A stretch of 64,000 nt of DNA from DRPG01 sp964655065 (GTDB lineage: Bacteria; Myxococcota_A; UBA796; GCA-2862545): NCBI GenBank assembly GCA_964655065.1, contig CAZZLC010000004.1, positions 124,001 to 188,000 on the forward strand. Direction: 5' to 3'. Shown here in pieces: positions 10,376 through 20,400 of this stretch. The number at the start of each line of letters is the position of its first letter. Position 1 is the stretch's first letter. The notes under the pieces were generated by a model, which was not told where the DNA came from, searched no databases, and saw nothing but the letters and a program-made list of their open reading frames with translations. The position numbers were made by a program, and so were the translations under genes.

Positions 10376-11347
10376 TCAGAGGTCGTCGGCGGGAAGGAAC
10401 AGACGCGAGATCGAGTCGTTGAAGTGGATCGCACGAATCGCTTCGGCGAACAGCGACGCGACGGTCAGCACCTTGATGTTCTCCATGGCTGCCGCCTCTT
10501 CCGAGAGCGGAACCGAGTCGGTGACCACGATGCGGTCGTAGACCGAGTCCTTGAGCCGGGACACCGCGGGTCCGGACAGCACGGGGTGGGTGGCTACGGC
10601 GCAGACCCGCCGAGCTCCGGCCTCCTTGACCGCGACCCCTCCCTTCGTGAGGGTGCCCGCGGTGTCGACCATGTCATCGACCACGATGGCGACCTTGTCC
10701 TTGACGTCGCCGACGATGTGCATGACCGCCGCCTCGTTGGGCCGGCTCCGGCGCTTGTCGATGATCGCGAGGCCCGAGCCCAGACGCTGGGCGTACGACC
10801 GCGCGCGCTCGACGCCGCCCGCGTCGGGCGAGACGATCACCGTGTCGGACGGGTCCGCGGTGACCACCTCGTCCTTCAGGTACTGGAACAGGATCGGCTG
10901 GGCGTAGAGGTTGTCGACGGGGACGTCGAAGAACCCCTGGATCTGTCCGGCGTGGAGGTCCATCGTGAGCACACGGTCGATTCCGGCCGTCTGCAGCAGC
11001 GACGCGACGAGCTTCGCGGTGATGGGTGCGCGCGGCTGTACCTTGCGGTCCTGCCGGGCGTAGCCGAAGTAGGGCATGACCGCCGTGATGCGGCCAGCCG
11101 AGCTCCGCCGGCACGCCTCGGCCATGATCAACAGCTCCATGAGGTTGTCGTTGGCCGGCGCACACGTGGACTGAACCAGGTAGACGTCGCGGCCCCGCAC
11201 GTTCGAGCGCAGCTCGACGCGGACCTCGCCGTCGGAGAAGTGGCCCACCATCGCCTCGGCCACGGTCTGCCCCAGCCGGTGAGCGATCTTCTTGGCCACC
11301 TCGGGGTTCGCGTTGCCCGAGAACAGGACCATCTCACCGTACATCAT
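10376..11347 (-). CDS. prs: ribose-phosphate pyrophosphokinase
   Basis: Makes PRPP from ribose 5-phosphate and ATP, feeding purine, pyrimidine, His and Trp synthesis. Of 323 residues, visible signatures are FSGNANPEVAKKIAHRLG at the N-terminus, the ATP flexible-loop region YFGYARQDRK, TMDLHAGQIQGFF, and the PRPP-binding loop VVDDMVDTAGTL near residue 230. A few residues longer than usual at the N-terminus; MYGEMVLFSG, one codon in, is an equally good start. It lies just downstream of tRNA-Gln. Confidence 0.97.
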   Translation of the reverse strand: MMYGEMVLFSGNANPEVAKKIAHRLGQTVAEAMVGHFSDGEVRVELRSNVRGRDVYLVQSTCAPANDNLMELLIMAEACRRSSAGRITAVMPYFGYARQDRKVQPRAPITAKLVASLLQTAGIDRVLTMDLHAGQIQGFFDVPVDNLYAQPILFQYLKDEVVTADPSDTVIVSPDAGGVERARSYAQRLGSGLAIIDKRRSRPNEAAVMHIVGDVKDKVAIVVDDMVDTAGTLTKGGVAVKEAGARRVCAVATHPVLSGPAVSRLKDSVYDRIVVTDSVPLSEEAAAMENIKVLTVASLFAEAIRAIHFNDSISRLFLPADDL

Positions 11348-11383
11348 CGTCGCACCGGATCCGCGTCTTCGAACTTCGATGAA

Positions 11384-11456
11384 CTGGGGCGGCAGGACTC
11401 GAACCTGCGAATGCCGGTGCCAAAAACCGGTGCCTTACCAACTTGGCGACGCCCCA
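11384..11456 (-). tRNA. tRNA-Gln (anticodon TTG)
   Basis: A 73-base cloverleaf on the minus strand. The acceptor stem TGGGGCG pairs with CGCCCCA, followed by discriminator G. The anticodon stem CCGGT/ACCGG encloses the loop TTTTGGC, giving anticodon TTG, and the T-arm has GCAGG-TTCGAGT-CCTGC. No CCA is encoded. It lies immediately upstream of prs. Confidence 0.95.
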
Positions 11457-11494
11457 CCAGACCCGACCCTGCTAACGATCCCAGGGCCGAGTTG

Positions 11495-12658
11495 CTACAT
11501 CGGCGCGCGCAGCTTCTGGACCGCGCGGTGGAGGCCATCGACGGTCAACGGGTGCATCTCGAAGACCTGGCCGATGGCTCGCACGGTGGGGTGGTCCCAG
11601 TACCGCGTGGGGTCCGGATTCAGCCAGACCGAGCCCGGGCATCGCGCGCGAAAGCGCCGGAGCCAGTCGAGCCCCGTCGTGCGGCCCCCCGTGCCGGGGA
11701 ACGCGAAGACGTTGAACAGCTCGTAGGGAGCCATCGACGCGTCGCCGACGAACAGCAACCGATGCTGGGGGGTGAGGTCGCGCAGGACCTCCTCGGTGCG
11801 AACGCGATCGAGCTGCTCGAAGTCCCGATAGAGCCAGCCGTACACGCAGTTGTGGAAGTAGTAGGACGTGAACGACTTGAACGTCTTCGTCCGGTCCGCG
11901 GCGGAGAACAGCCGGCTCACCGTCTCGTAGTGGGGGGTCATCGACCCGCCGGCGTCCATGAGCAACACGACGTTCACCTGATTCTGGCGCTCTCGCTGCT
12001 CCACGAGCTCGACATCGCCGGCATTCTCGCAGGTTCTTCGGATCGTCCCCGGCAGATCGAGCTCGTAGCGCCCCTCTCGGACCAGCTTTCGCAGGGCACG
12101 CAGCGCGACCTCGAAGTCCCGGACGTCGAGTGTGCGGTCGGTGCGGTAGTTCTCCCAGCGGCGCTCCAGCGCGACCTGCACCGCGGACCTGCCACCTCCG
12201 CCCGAGGCCGCTTGCTCCTCTCCACCGATGCGGACGCCGCGCTCGTTCCTCCCGTCGCGCCCGAACGGAGAGGTCCCTCCGGTGCCGACCCAGCGGTTGC
12301 CTCCGTGGTGCTCGCCGTCCTGCTCGGCGAGGCGCTTCAGGAGCTCCGCGAGGAGCTCGTCGTCGGACATTCCCTCGCCCTCGGCGCCTTCGCCGGCCTC
12401 GGTGGCCTTGCGGAGCCATTCCTCGAGCTGCTCGCGGAAGTCCTCGGGCAGCTTGGCGTCCTGAAAGGCCTTGGCGAAGGCTACGTCGTAGCCGTCGAAG
12501 TCCGACTCGGAGCGACAGAGGAGGGCCCTTCCCAAGCGGTACAGCGAGTCGGGCGAGGCCGCGACGCCGCGCGTGAGCGCGGTCAGGAACGCCCGCCACT
12601 CGCCGAGGCCGACAGGAACCCCTTGGTTGCGGAGCTCGTAGAGGAACGAGGTGAACAC
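11495..12658 (-). CDS. CoxE-like VWA domain protein, partner of the MoxR ATPase
   Basis: A 387-residue cytoplasmic protein. The N-terminal half is helical with an acidic low-complexity linker (residues 86-160). The C-terminal half is a von Willebrand A domain with a modified metal site: LLMDAGGSM at 232-240 has Gly where the classical DxSxS motif has the first Ser, as seen in part of this family. It is the third gene of the minus-strand set MoxR ATPase, unknown protein, VWA protein; such MoxR-VWA pairs act as chaperone-like units that insert cofactors or remodel complexes. The substrate here is unknown. The start is GTG at 12658. Confidence 0.88.
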   Translation of the reverse strand: MFTSFLYELRNQGVPVGLGEWRAFLTALTRGVAASPDSLYRLGRALLCRSESDFDGYDVAFAKAFQDAKLPEDFREQLEEWLRKATEAGEGAEGEGMSDDELLAELLKRLAEQDGEHHGGNRWVGTGGTSPFGRDGRNERGVRIGGEEQAASGGGGRSAVQVALERRWENYRTDRTLDVRDFEVALRALRKLVREGRYELDLPGTIRRTCENAGDVELVEQRERQNQVNVVLLMDAGGSMTPHYETVSRLFSAADRTKTFKSFTSYYFHNCVYGWLYRDFEQLDRVRTEEVLRDLTPQHRLLFVGDASMAPYELFNVFAFPGTGGRTTGLDWLRRFRARCPGSVWLNPDPTRYWDHPTVRAIGQVFEMHPLTVDGLHRAVQKLRAPM

Positions 12659-12671
12659 GGTGCCTCCTGGA

Positions 12672-13196
12672 TCAGGCCGGCATCCAGCCGCCCCACGTGG
12701 CTGGGTCCACCGGGTAGGGGTGCGGACGGTGCGCCTTGGACAGCCCTCTGGAAGCCCAGTCTCGCAGATCGACGGGCTCGACCCGCAGCGTCCACTCGAC
12801 GAGGGCGTGGCGGGCGGCGCCGCGCAGGGAGAAGGCGGGCGCGATGCCTCCGGTAGGTCGTCCGGCGAGGTCCAGGGCCGCCCCGAGAACCACCCTCACC
12901 TGCGCGAAGCGCGTCGCCAGCCGATGCTGCGCCTTCGTGACCTTGTCGAGCGGCTCGACCTCCGCACCAGGTACCCCGTCGGGGTCTGGCAACGCCTGGG
13001 CGAGCAGCTCGTCGAAGGCCTGGCGGGAGAGCCACCGCGCCTGCAGCTTGGTGGGGGGCGCGCTCTTCAGTGCCAGGGCCCGACGCAGGGCGGGTCCCGA
13101 CGTGTGGAGGGTGATCACCCGCTGACCGCCGAGCGTCGGTGCCTGCCACACCAGCACCTCGGTGGGCGTGTGTGCGACCTCGATCTCCCGGATCAT
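12672..13196 (-). CDS. protein of unknown function in the MoxR-VWA operon
   Basis: A 174-residue protein not recognised. It overlaps the MoxR gene stop by four bases and lies 13 bases before the VWA gene, so it is clearly part of that operon. There is no signal peptide or membrane segment. The N-terminus looks beta-rich (VLVWQAPTLGGQRVITLHTSG), the middle helical and basic, and the C-terminus proline/tryptophan-rich (HPYPVDPATWGGW). It may be an adaptor between the ATPase and the VWA protein; that is inference from position only. Confidence 0.75.
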   Translation of the reverse strand: MIREIEVAHTPTEVLVWQAPTLGGQRVITLHTSGPALRRALALKSAPPTKLQARWLSRQAFDELLAQALPDPDGVPGAEVEPLDKVTKAQHRLATRFAQVRVVLGAALDLAGRPTGGIAPAFSLRGAARHALVEWTLRVEPVDLRDWASRGLSKAHRPHPYPVDPATWGGWMPA

Positions 13197-14005
13197 CGAC
13201 GCGCCTTGCGGAGTCGGAGGTCCGCTTCCTGCTTGAGGAGTACCCCGAGGAACGGATCATCTGCGGCCACGCGCTCGGGATCGAGGCCCGCGTGAACGAG
13301 GACCGAGAGCCAGTCGATCAGCTCGGACGTCGACGGAGGCTTGCGGATCGAGCTCGTCTTGCGAAAGGCGAAGAAGCGGTCGAGCGCTGCGTCGAGGAGG
13401 TTCTGGTCGAGGTCCGGGTGATGAACCCGCACGATCGCCTGCATCTGTTCGCGATCCGGAAACTCGATGTAGTGGAACACGCAGCGGCGCAGGAAGGCGT
13501 CGGGCAGCTCCTTCTCGGCGTTGCTCGTGATGAGGGTCACCGGGCGGTGGCGCGCCTTCACGGTCTCGTCGAGCTCGGGAACGTGGAACGCCATTTCGTC
13601 GAGCTCGCGGAGCAGGTCGTTCGGGAACTCGATGTCGGCCTTGTCGATCTCGTCGATCAACATGACGACAGGTTGCTCCGACGTGAATGCCTGGCCGAGG
13701 GGACCGAGCCGGATGTAGTTGCGGATCTGGGAGACGTCGTGATCGCCGAAACGGCTGTCGTTCAGCCGCTGGACGACGTCGTAGTGGTAGAGGCCGTCCA
13801 CCGCGCGGGTCGTCGACTTGATGTGCCAGGTGACCAGCGGCATGCCCAGCCGCTCGGCGATCGCCGAGGCGAGCAGCGTCTTGCCGGTTCCGGGCTCTCC
13901 CTTGACGAGCAGCGGGCGCTGGAGCGCGATCGCGGCGTTGACGACATCGACGAGTCCCTCGTCGGCGATGTAGGACCCGGTCGATCCGAAGCGTTCGAGC
14001 GCCAT
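13193..14005 (-). CDS. MoxR family AAA+ ATPase
   Basis: A 270-residue ATPase. Walker A GEPGTGKT at residues 36-43, Walker B VVMLIDEIDKAD near 113-124, sensor 1 region VTLITSNAEKELP and arginine-finger region FLRRCVFHYIEFPD are all present. MoxR proteins work with VWA proteins to remodel or activate target complexes. I chose ATG at 14005, seven bases after GGGAGGT; the longer frame to 14053 lacks such a signal. It heads the three-gene minus-strand operon. Confidence 0.95.
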   Translation of the reverse strand: MALERFGSTGSYIADEGLVDVVNAAIALQRPLLVKGEPGTGKTLLASAIAERLGMPLVTWHIKSTTRAVDGLYHYDVVQRLNDSRFGDHDVSQIRNYIRLGPLGQAFTSEQPVVMLIDEIDKADIEFPNDLLRELDEMAFHVPELDETVKARHRPVTLITSNAEKELPDAFLRRCVFHYIEFPDREQMQAIVRVHHPDLDQNLLDAALDRFFAFRKTSSIRKPPSTSELIDWLSVLVHAGLDPERVAADDPFLGVLLKQEADLRLRKARR

Positions 14006-14024
14006 GCAGCGCACCTCCCGCGGG

Positions 14025-14053
14025 GGCGTATCGTCCGGACACCCGAGGGTCAC
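14025..14053 (-). promoter_or_regulatory. possible promoter of the MoxR operon
   Basis: On the minus strand GTGACC (14053-14048), 17 bases, then TACGCC (14030-14025), giving a start point close to the GGGAGGT before the moxR ATG. Both boxes are imperfect; the -10 resembles the TACGTT and TACGTC boxes proposed elsewhere in this window. Confidence 0.3.
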
Positions 14054-14090
14054 CGGAGTCCCGCCATCGGGTTAGCGGACAGTCGCGAGG

Positions 14091-14105
14091 GGGAAACGGT
14101 TTCCC
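14091..14105. promoter_or_regulatory. 15-bp perfect palindrome between divergent genes
   Basis: GGGAAACGGTTTCCC is a perfect 7+1+7 palindrome in the 285-base gap between the MoxR operon (minus, start 14005) and the NYN gene (plus, start 14291). Its position about 40 bases upstream of the proposed moxR -35 suggests a dimeric regulator site. The rest of the gap (14106-14290) shows no further clear signal. Confidence 0.4.
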
Positions 14106-14290
14106 ACCTCGCCCAGCCCCCCGAAACCGCCCTGCACGGCTTCCACGAGCGCTCGTGACTCGGATCGCCGAAAAGTTGCACCCCAGGTTCTCGACGATCC
14201 CGGCACTCGCCCACGGTCGTTGCTCGCTGGTCTGGTGGCTCCGGGGGGAGAACCCTGACGCGAGCCCCGGCTCGCGGAGCACGAATTGCA

Positions 14291-16177
14291 TTGGAAACCA
14301 ACCTCGCCGTCCTGATTGACTTCGAGAACATCGCCGCCGGCACCGAGAAGGAGGGCCTCGGCCGCTTCGACGTCGAGACGCTGATGCGGCACATCAAGGA
14401 CAAGGGTCGCATCCTGGTGGCCCGATCGTACGCGGACTGGGGGCGCTTCAGCCGCTTCAAGCAGAGCCTGCTGACCGCGAACGTGACCATGATGGAGCTC
14501 ACGTCTCACGGCATGCAGGACAAGAACCGAGCGGACATCGCGATGGTCGTGGATGCCCTCGAGATGGCTTTCTCGAAGGACTACATCGACACCTTCGTCG
14601 TGGTGAGCGGCGACTCGGACTTCACACCGATGGTCCTCAAGATGCGCGAGCTGAACAAGCGCGTCATCGGAATCGGCACCCGAAAGAGCACCTCGCGCCT
14701 ACTCATCCAGGCATGCGACGAGTTCAACTTCTACGACACGATCGTCCAGCCCAAGCGACCGGCCCGGCGAAAGTCCGGGGGCAAGGGCGATGCGCTCTCC
14801 CAGGCCTTCGACTTGCTCGAAGAGGCACTGGAGGGAATGCAGCGCGAGAACCCCGAGTCCCCGCTCGCGAGCATCGTGAAGAGCGCGATGCTGCGCAAGA
14901 GCCCGGATTTCGCCGAGGGCGATCTCGGGTTCTCGTCGTTCGCCCGATTTCTCGAGGCCGCGCGCGACGCGAAGGTGGTCCAGATCAGTCGGGATCGCAA
15001 GAGCGGCGGGTACCGCGTCGACTCTGCCGACAGTCCGGCCGAGCTCGACGAGGAGGACGTGCTGGTCGAGGTGAAGGAGGACTGGCAGGACCCCTACATG
15101 CCCGACTCCGCCAGCGACTACGTCGCGGTCCTCGATGACGCGGGTCTCCATCCGCTGGCCGCGCCCACGCGCCTCGCTGTCCTCGAGGCGCTCGACGAGG
15201 TGGTGACCGAACGCAAGAAGCGGCGTCGCAAGACGACGATCAAGTACGTGGTCGAAGACCTCCAGAAGAAGCTGCGCCGCACCCACCCCGAGCTGCCCGC
15301 CGACCACCTCAAGCAGCTGCTCAACGGACTCATGATCGCGGGAGAGCTCATCCACCGCGACGGGACCGCGATCCGCTCGCACACCGCAGCGTTCACGCTG
15401 GCCAAGGACCCGCAGGCCCTCAACCACGCGTTCGGCAAGTTGCTGCTCCGCACCCTCAAGAAGGCCGAAGCCGATCTCGGAAAGACGGAGGTGCTCGCAG
15501 AGCTTCTCTACGGAGACGCCGAGCGCAAGCGGGAGGTCGAGGAATCGCTGGCCTACCTCGAGGCGGACACAGAACTCGACGACCTCTCGATCGACAGCCT
15601 GCTCGTCGAGTCGGACGACGACGACGACGACGACGACGACGCCAGCGCCGAGGACTCCCTCTTCGGTGACCTCGACGATCTCGACGCGCTCATCGAGGCG
15701 GAGCCGGAGCCGAAGGCCGAGTCCGACCGCCCCGACAGCCCGCCCGACAATGGGGTCCACGGCACACCTGCCTCGGTGAACGGGGTGCACGAGGCCGGCG
15801 CCGAGCCCGAGGAGGCCGCGCCCTCGGAGCCCAAGCGGCGCTCTACGCGGCGAAAGAAGCCGGCCGAGCCGGCGGCGGCGGAGCTCCCCGCCGAGCCGGG
15901 CGACGCGGCCTCGACCGAGGCCGCGGTCGCCGAAGAGCCCGCACCGAAGAAGCGTCGCACGACCCGCCGCAAGAAGCCGGCCGAGGAAGCGCCCGAGGAT
16001 GCTGCACCGGAGGAGCCGCCGGCGGCCGCGGAGCCCGAGCCGGAGTCCGATGGTGAAGAGGAGCCACCCAAGAAGCGAAGGGTGCGTCGTCGCCCGAAGA
16101 AGGAGGAGGAGGCAGCGGTGGCCGAAGAGGACCCGGTCCTCGAGGTCACGGAGTCCGGTCAGGTGAACGAGACCTGA
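14291..16177 (+). CDS. NYN/PIN-like nuclease protein with LOTUS-type domain and basic repeat tail
   Basis: A 628-residue protein. Residues 1-150 form a NYN domain (LabA/PIN-like fold): acidic residues D10 in LIDFEN, D82, and D108/D110 in VVSGDSD fit the metal site of an RNA-cleaving enzyme. Residues 170-250 look like an OST-HTH/LOTUS RNA-binding domain, and a second winged-helix-like region spans about 290-360. The rest is an acidic segment with a run of ten Asp (DNA near 15617-15643) and then three near-repeats of KKRR-type basic motifs (KRRSTRRKKPAEP, KKRRTTRRKKPAEE, KKRRVRRRPKKEEE) spaced by acidic/Ala/Pro stretches. The start is TTG at 14291, with GGAG 11 bases upstream. It ends one base before the convergent tolC stop. 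Confidence 0.85.
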   Translation: METNLAVLIDFENIAAGTEKEGLGRFDVETLMRHIKDKGRILVARSYADWGRFSRFKQSLLTANVTMMELTSHGMQDKNRADIAMVVDALEMAFSKDYIDTFVVVSGDSDFTPMVLKMRELNKRVIGIGTRKSTSRLLIQACDEFNFYDTIVQPKRPARRKSGGKGDALSQAFDLLEEALEGMQRENPESPLASIVKSAMLRKSPDFAEGDLGFSSFARFLEAARDAKVVQISRDRKSGGYRVDSADSPAELDEEDVLVEVKEDWQDPYMPDSASDYVAVLDDAGLHPLAAPTRLAVLEALDEVVTERKKRRRKTTIKYVVEDLQKKLRRTHPELPADHLKQLLNGLMIAGELIHRDGTAIRSHTAAFTLAKDPQALNHAFGKLLLRTLKKAEADLGKTEVLAELLYGDAERKREVEESLAYLEADTELDDLSIDSLLVESDDDDDDDDDASAEDSLFGDLDDLDALIEAEPEPKAESDRPDSPPDNGVHGTPASVNGVHEAGAEPEEAAPSEPKRRSTRRKKPAEPAAAELPAEPGDAASTEAAVAEEPAPKKRRTTRRKKPAEEAPEDAAPEEPPAAAEPEPESDGEEEPPKKRRVRRRPKKEEEAAVAEEDPVLEVTESGQVNET

Positions 16178-17401
16178 TCATCGGACGCCGCGACTGGCCT
16201 CGAGCTCGGCCAGGGCGCGGCCCTCCTCGGCTCGGGCGCTCGCCCGCGCCACCAGGGCCCGATCACGCACCCTCCGGGCGTCGAGGAACGTGGTCAACCC
16301 CTCCAATCCTTGCTCGTAGCGCGACTCCACGAGCGCCAGCGCTTCACTGGCGGCGCCGAGCGACACGGTGGTCGCCTCGACGGAAGCCCTCGCCGCCGTG
16401 TGCCGCGCCTCCGCGGCCACACGGTCCGCGGCGAGGAGTCGCAGCTGCTCGTCGAGCGCGACCTCGGCGGCGCGCCGCTCGGCCGTCGCCTGCCGGATCT
16501 GGGCGACGCCACTGCCGCTGCCCATCACGGTCATGTCCGCTCGCAGTCCCGCCGACAGGGACAGCCCTGCCAGCGAACGGGCATTCTCGGTGTCGTCGCC
16601 GACCACCGCGGTCCCCTGGTTCTGCGCCGCCTGCGCGGTTCCGACCACCACCGGCGCGTTGGCGAGCACGCTCGCGCTGCGGGTACGTCGGGCGGCGGTG
16701 AGCGCCTCCTCCGCGGCGAGAAGCGCCGGGTGCGTGGTGTCGAGCGCGACCGGGGAGGGCCAGGTGCCGGGTGGCGTGATGTCGCAGTGACCGTCGATTG
16801 CGGTGCCCATCTGAGCCTGCAACGCGGCACAGGTCGCGCCGATCTCGCCCTCGGCCGCCTTGCGCTCCGCGGTGAGGGCCGCGGCGGCCGCCTCGGCCTG
16901 GACGACGTCCGCCGTCGGTCGCAGTCCGGCATCCACGAGGCTCTGGATGCCCTCGGCGGCACGCTGCGCGTCGGCCTCGGCGGTTCGGAGCGCCTCGGTG
17001 GTCTCCACCGCGGCGATTGCGTCAGCGAACGCCACTGTCGCGTCTCGCCGAGCCATGGCTCTCGCCCAGTCGAGGAGTGCCTGCTCGCCGCGCACCGAGC
17101 TGCGTGCGGCAGCCGAGGCCCCCCAGCCCGCAGGGTCCACCAGGCGCCAGCTCCCCGAGACGCCAGCCTGGACCTGTCGTGACGTGAACCGACCGAACGG
17201 GTTGGGCCCGGATGCGGCCGTGGCCTGGGCGAACAGACCGACCTGGGGGAGGGTGTCGGCGAGGGTTCCGAGGGCGACGCCCCGAGCCCGATCGAGGGCC
17301 GCCTGCTGCCGGAGGACGCCGATGGCCCGAGCGGTCGAGGCCTGCCGGGCCTCGTCGAGATCGACCGCCAGCGCGGCGGCCATGAGCAGCCACCCGATCA
17401 C
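16178..17401 (-). CDS. TolC-family outer membrane efflux protein
   Basis: A 407-residue outer membrane channel component. A signal peptide (GWLLMAAALAVDL) is followed by two long helical repeats rich in Ala/Arg (residues 20-190 and 240-400) typical of the OEP family, for example the segment DAGLRPTADVVQAEAA. It overlaps the RND gene stop by four bases and completes a tripartite efflux system with the genes at 17398 and 20490. The substrate cannot be told from sequence. Confidence 0.9.
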   Translation of the reverse strand: MIGWLLMAAALAVDLDEARQASTARAIGVLRQQAALDRARGVALGTLADTLPQVGLFAQATAASGPNPFGRFTSRQVQAGVSGSWRLVDPAGWGASAAARSSVRGEQALLDWARAMARRDATVAFADAIAAVETTEALRTAEADAQRAAEGIQSLVDAGLRPTADVVQAEAAAAALTAERKAAEGEIGATCAALQAQMGTAIDGHCDITPPGTWPSPVALDTTHPALLAAEEALTAARRTRSASVLANAPVVVGTAQAAQNQGTAVVGDDTENARSLAGLSLSAGLRADMTVMGSGSGVAQIRQATAERRAAEVALDEQLRLLAADRVAAEARHTAARASVEATTVSLGAASEALALVESRYEQGLEGLTTFLDARRVRDRALVARASARAEEGRALAELEASRGVR

Positions 17402-20400
17402 GCTCGCCTCGCGAGGCGCCAGGTGAGCGCGAATGCGGCGGGGATCACGACCAGGGTGAGCGCCGTGGCGAGTGAGAGGCCGCCGAGCACCACCGCCCCG
17501 ACCCCACGGTACAGCTCCGACCCGGACCCGGGAAACAGCACGAGCGGAAGGAGCCCGGCGAGCGACGTGAGCGCGCTCATGAAGATCGGCCGCACCCGAC
17601 GTTCGACTGCGGCTCGCACGGCCTCCTCGAGGTCCATCCCCTCGCGCAACCTCGCCAGGGCCCCGTCGACGACGAGGATGGCGTTGTTCACCACGACTCC
17701 GATGAGCAGGACGAACCCCACGGCGGTCATCATGTCGAGCGGCTGCGGTCCCAGCAACCCGTCGACCAGGCGAAGTCCGACGAGTCCACCGGCCGCGGCC
17801 ATCGGCACCGTGAAGAGGATCACCAGCGGCGCCAGGAAGTCCTCGAAGAGCGCCGACATGAGCAGGAAGCTGATCACCACTGCCAGCAGCAGCACCTCGG
17901 CGAATCGCTCCTGTGCGACCTCGAGATCGTCGGCGGTGCCCGCCAGCGTGACCCGGAGGTCGCGGGGCAGCGCCTGCGAGGGGAGGACGTCCTCGCGAAT
18001 CCGCCGCATGGCCTCCTCGAGCGCGATGTCGTCGGGCGGCGAGACCTGCAGGGTGAGCGCGCGCTTGCGCTCGATGCGCTGGATGGTCGTCGGTCCGAGC
18101 GTCTCGGTGATCTCGGCCACCGACGCGATGGGGGCGGTGGGCCCACTGGGGGTGGCCACCGGCGCGGCCCGCAGCGCAGCGGGGTCCTTGGCTCCGCCGT
18201 CGCCCGCTCGGAGAACCACGTTCAGGTTGGGCCGTCCCCCTCGTCCCAGCTCTCCGATGATCCTTCCGTCGACGACGACGTCCACGAGAGCGCCGATCGC
18301 CGCGCCCGACAGGCCGAGGCGCGCCGCGTCCTCGCGGCGGGGAAACACCCGAACTTCGGGTGCCCCCAGGTCGAGTCCCGGAATCGGCCGGATCTGCGCG
18401 CCGGGCAGCGCCTCGGCGATGGCGGGCATCAGCTGGCCACCCGCGTCCACCAGGCGGGCAAGATCGCTGCCGCCGAGCTCGACGTCCACCGCGCGGCTCG
18501 AGGCGAGCCCGCGACCGAACAGGCTCGCCTGGCTCGCCACGCCGAACATCCCGGGAACCGTCGCCTGCTGACGGCGGTAGTGCGCGACGAGGTCCCCGAT
18601 GCGCGATGGATCGCGAGCGGAGGCGCCCATGAACGCCTGGCCCGGACGGGCCACGAAGAAGCTCCGGCCCATCGCCGGGACGCCGTCGAGCTCCGCCACG
18701 TCAGCGTCGAGCTCCGTGTAGGGTTGGAGGCCATCCTGAAAGCCCTGGCCGACGTCCACGAGCTCGTCGATCGACGTGCCCGGCGGCGGCACGAGGACCC
18801 CGAACAGCAGGTTGCGGTTGCCGGTCGGGAGGTACTCCATGGGCGGCAAGAGCAGCCAGGTGAGGAACACCATCACGGCGACCACTCCGCCGACGATGCC
18901 CCCCGCGCGACCGAGCGACCGCGTCGTCCACGCGGCGACGCCACCGATGTCCGCGGCCAGCCTCGAGGGGCCGCCGGTGGAGCTGGTGCGGACCGGCCCG
19001 AGGAGCTGGGCCGCGAAGCTCGGGATCACGAGGACGCTCACGACGAGCGACAGGAGCACCGCGCAGGACACCGCGACCGCGACGTCGCGCAGCAACTCGC
19101 CGACTTCGTCCTGCCAGGCGGCGATGGGGAGGAACACCGCCACCGTGGTGAGGGTCGACGCGACGAGAGCACCCCAGACCTCGTTCGTGCCCCGCCACGC
19201 CGCCTCGGCGATGGCACCGCCGCGCTGCCGCCACACGTCGATGGATTCGATCACGACGATCGCGTTGTCGACCACCATCCCGACCGCGAAGGCCATGCCG
19301 GCGAGCGAGACGACGTTGACGGTGCGACCGAGCAGCGCCATGCCGAGCGCGGTGCCCACGATGGAGATCGGGATCGCCACCGCGACCACCGCGGAGGAGC
19401 GCACGCTGCGCAGGAACAGCAGCAGCACACCGACCGCGAGGGCACCACCGAGCAGGAGGTTCTGGCGGACCAGCGCGAGCGCGCCGTTGATGTAGCCGCT
19501 CTGGTCGCTCACGACCGACAGCGTGAGCCCGAGAGGGGCGAGGCGCTCCTCCTGGATGGTCGCGACGCTGTCGAGGATGTCCTCGGTGACCTCCAGCACG
19601 TTGGAGCCGGCCTCCCGGCGGAACAACAGCGCCAGCGCCTCCTGATCGTTGCCGTAGACCTTGGCCGTGCGCTTGCGCAGCCCTTCGGTGACCGTCGCGA
19701 CGTCGCCGAGACGGATGGGTTGCCCGTCGGGGCCTTGGCCGATCACCACCGTCCCGAGCTCGTCGAGCTCCTCGGGAGCGACCGCGGTGCGCACCACGTA
19801 CTGGCGCTTGCCGAGGGTGATGTCCCCGCCGGAGGTGTCGGTCAGCTCGGCGCGAACCGCCTCGACGACCCGGCTCACCGGGACCTGGCGCGCGGCGAGC
19901 CCCGCGAGGTCGACGTTGACGTGAACCTCGGTGTCGCGGCCCCCGAAGAAGTCGATCTTCGCGACGCCCGGAATCCGCTCGAGGGTGGGGAGGAGCTCCT
20001 CCTCGAACCAGGTCCGGTAGCCGGCGACGTCGCTGCCATCATCGGCCTTGAGGAGGACCACGGCGAGCGGCGGACCCGTGTTGTTGCCGGTCGAGACCAC
20101 GGGCTGCTCGGCGCTCTCGGGGTAGCGCGGCACCTGGGAGAGCTTGTTCGTGACCCGGACCAGCGCGTCTTCGAGGTCCGCGCCGACCTCGAGCTCGAGC
20201 GTGATGGTGCCCCGGTCCTGGCGCGCCTCGCTCGTCATGCGATCGAGGCCCTCGAGCGACTTGAGGACGTCCTCCTGTGGCACCAGGATCTCGCGCTCGA
20301 CCTCCGCGGGAGCGGCGCCGGGCCACGTGGTCTCGACCGTCAGCGAGGGGACCTCGATGTCGGGCGTGAGCTGGATGGGGATGCCCACGACCGAGAGGGC

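Noticed and set aside
11344..11538. 64-residue minus-strand frame over tRNA-Gln
   Set aside because: Also a translation of a tRNA gene.
10316..12856. 846-residue plus-strand open frame opposite prs, tRNA-Gln and the VWA gene
   Set aside because: It crosses a tRNA and three well-supported minus-strand genes, and its composition is the Arg/Gly/Asp-rich look of a G+C shadow.
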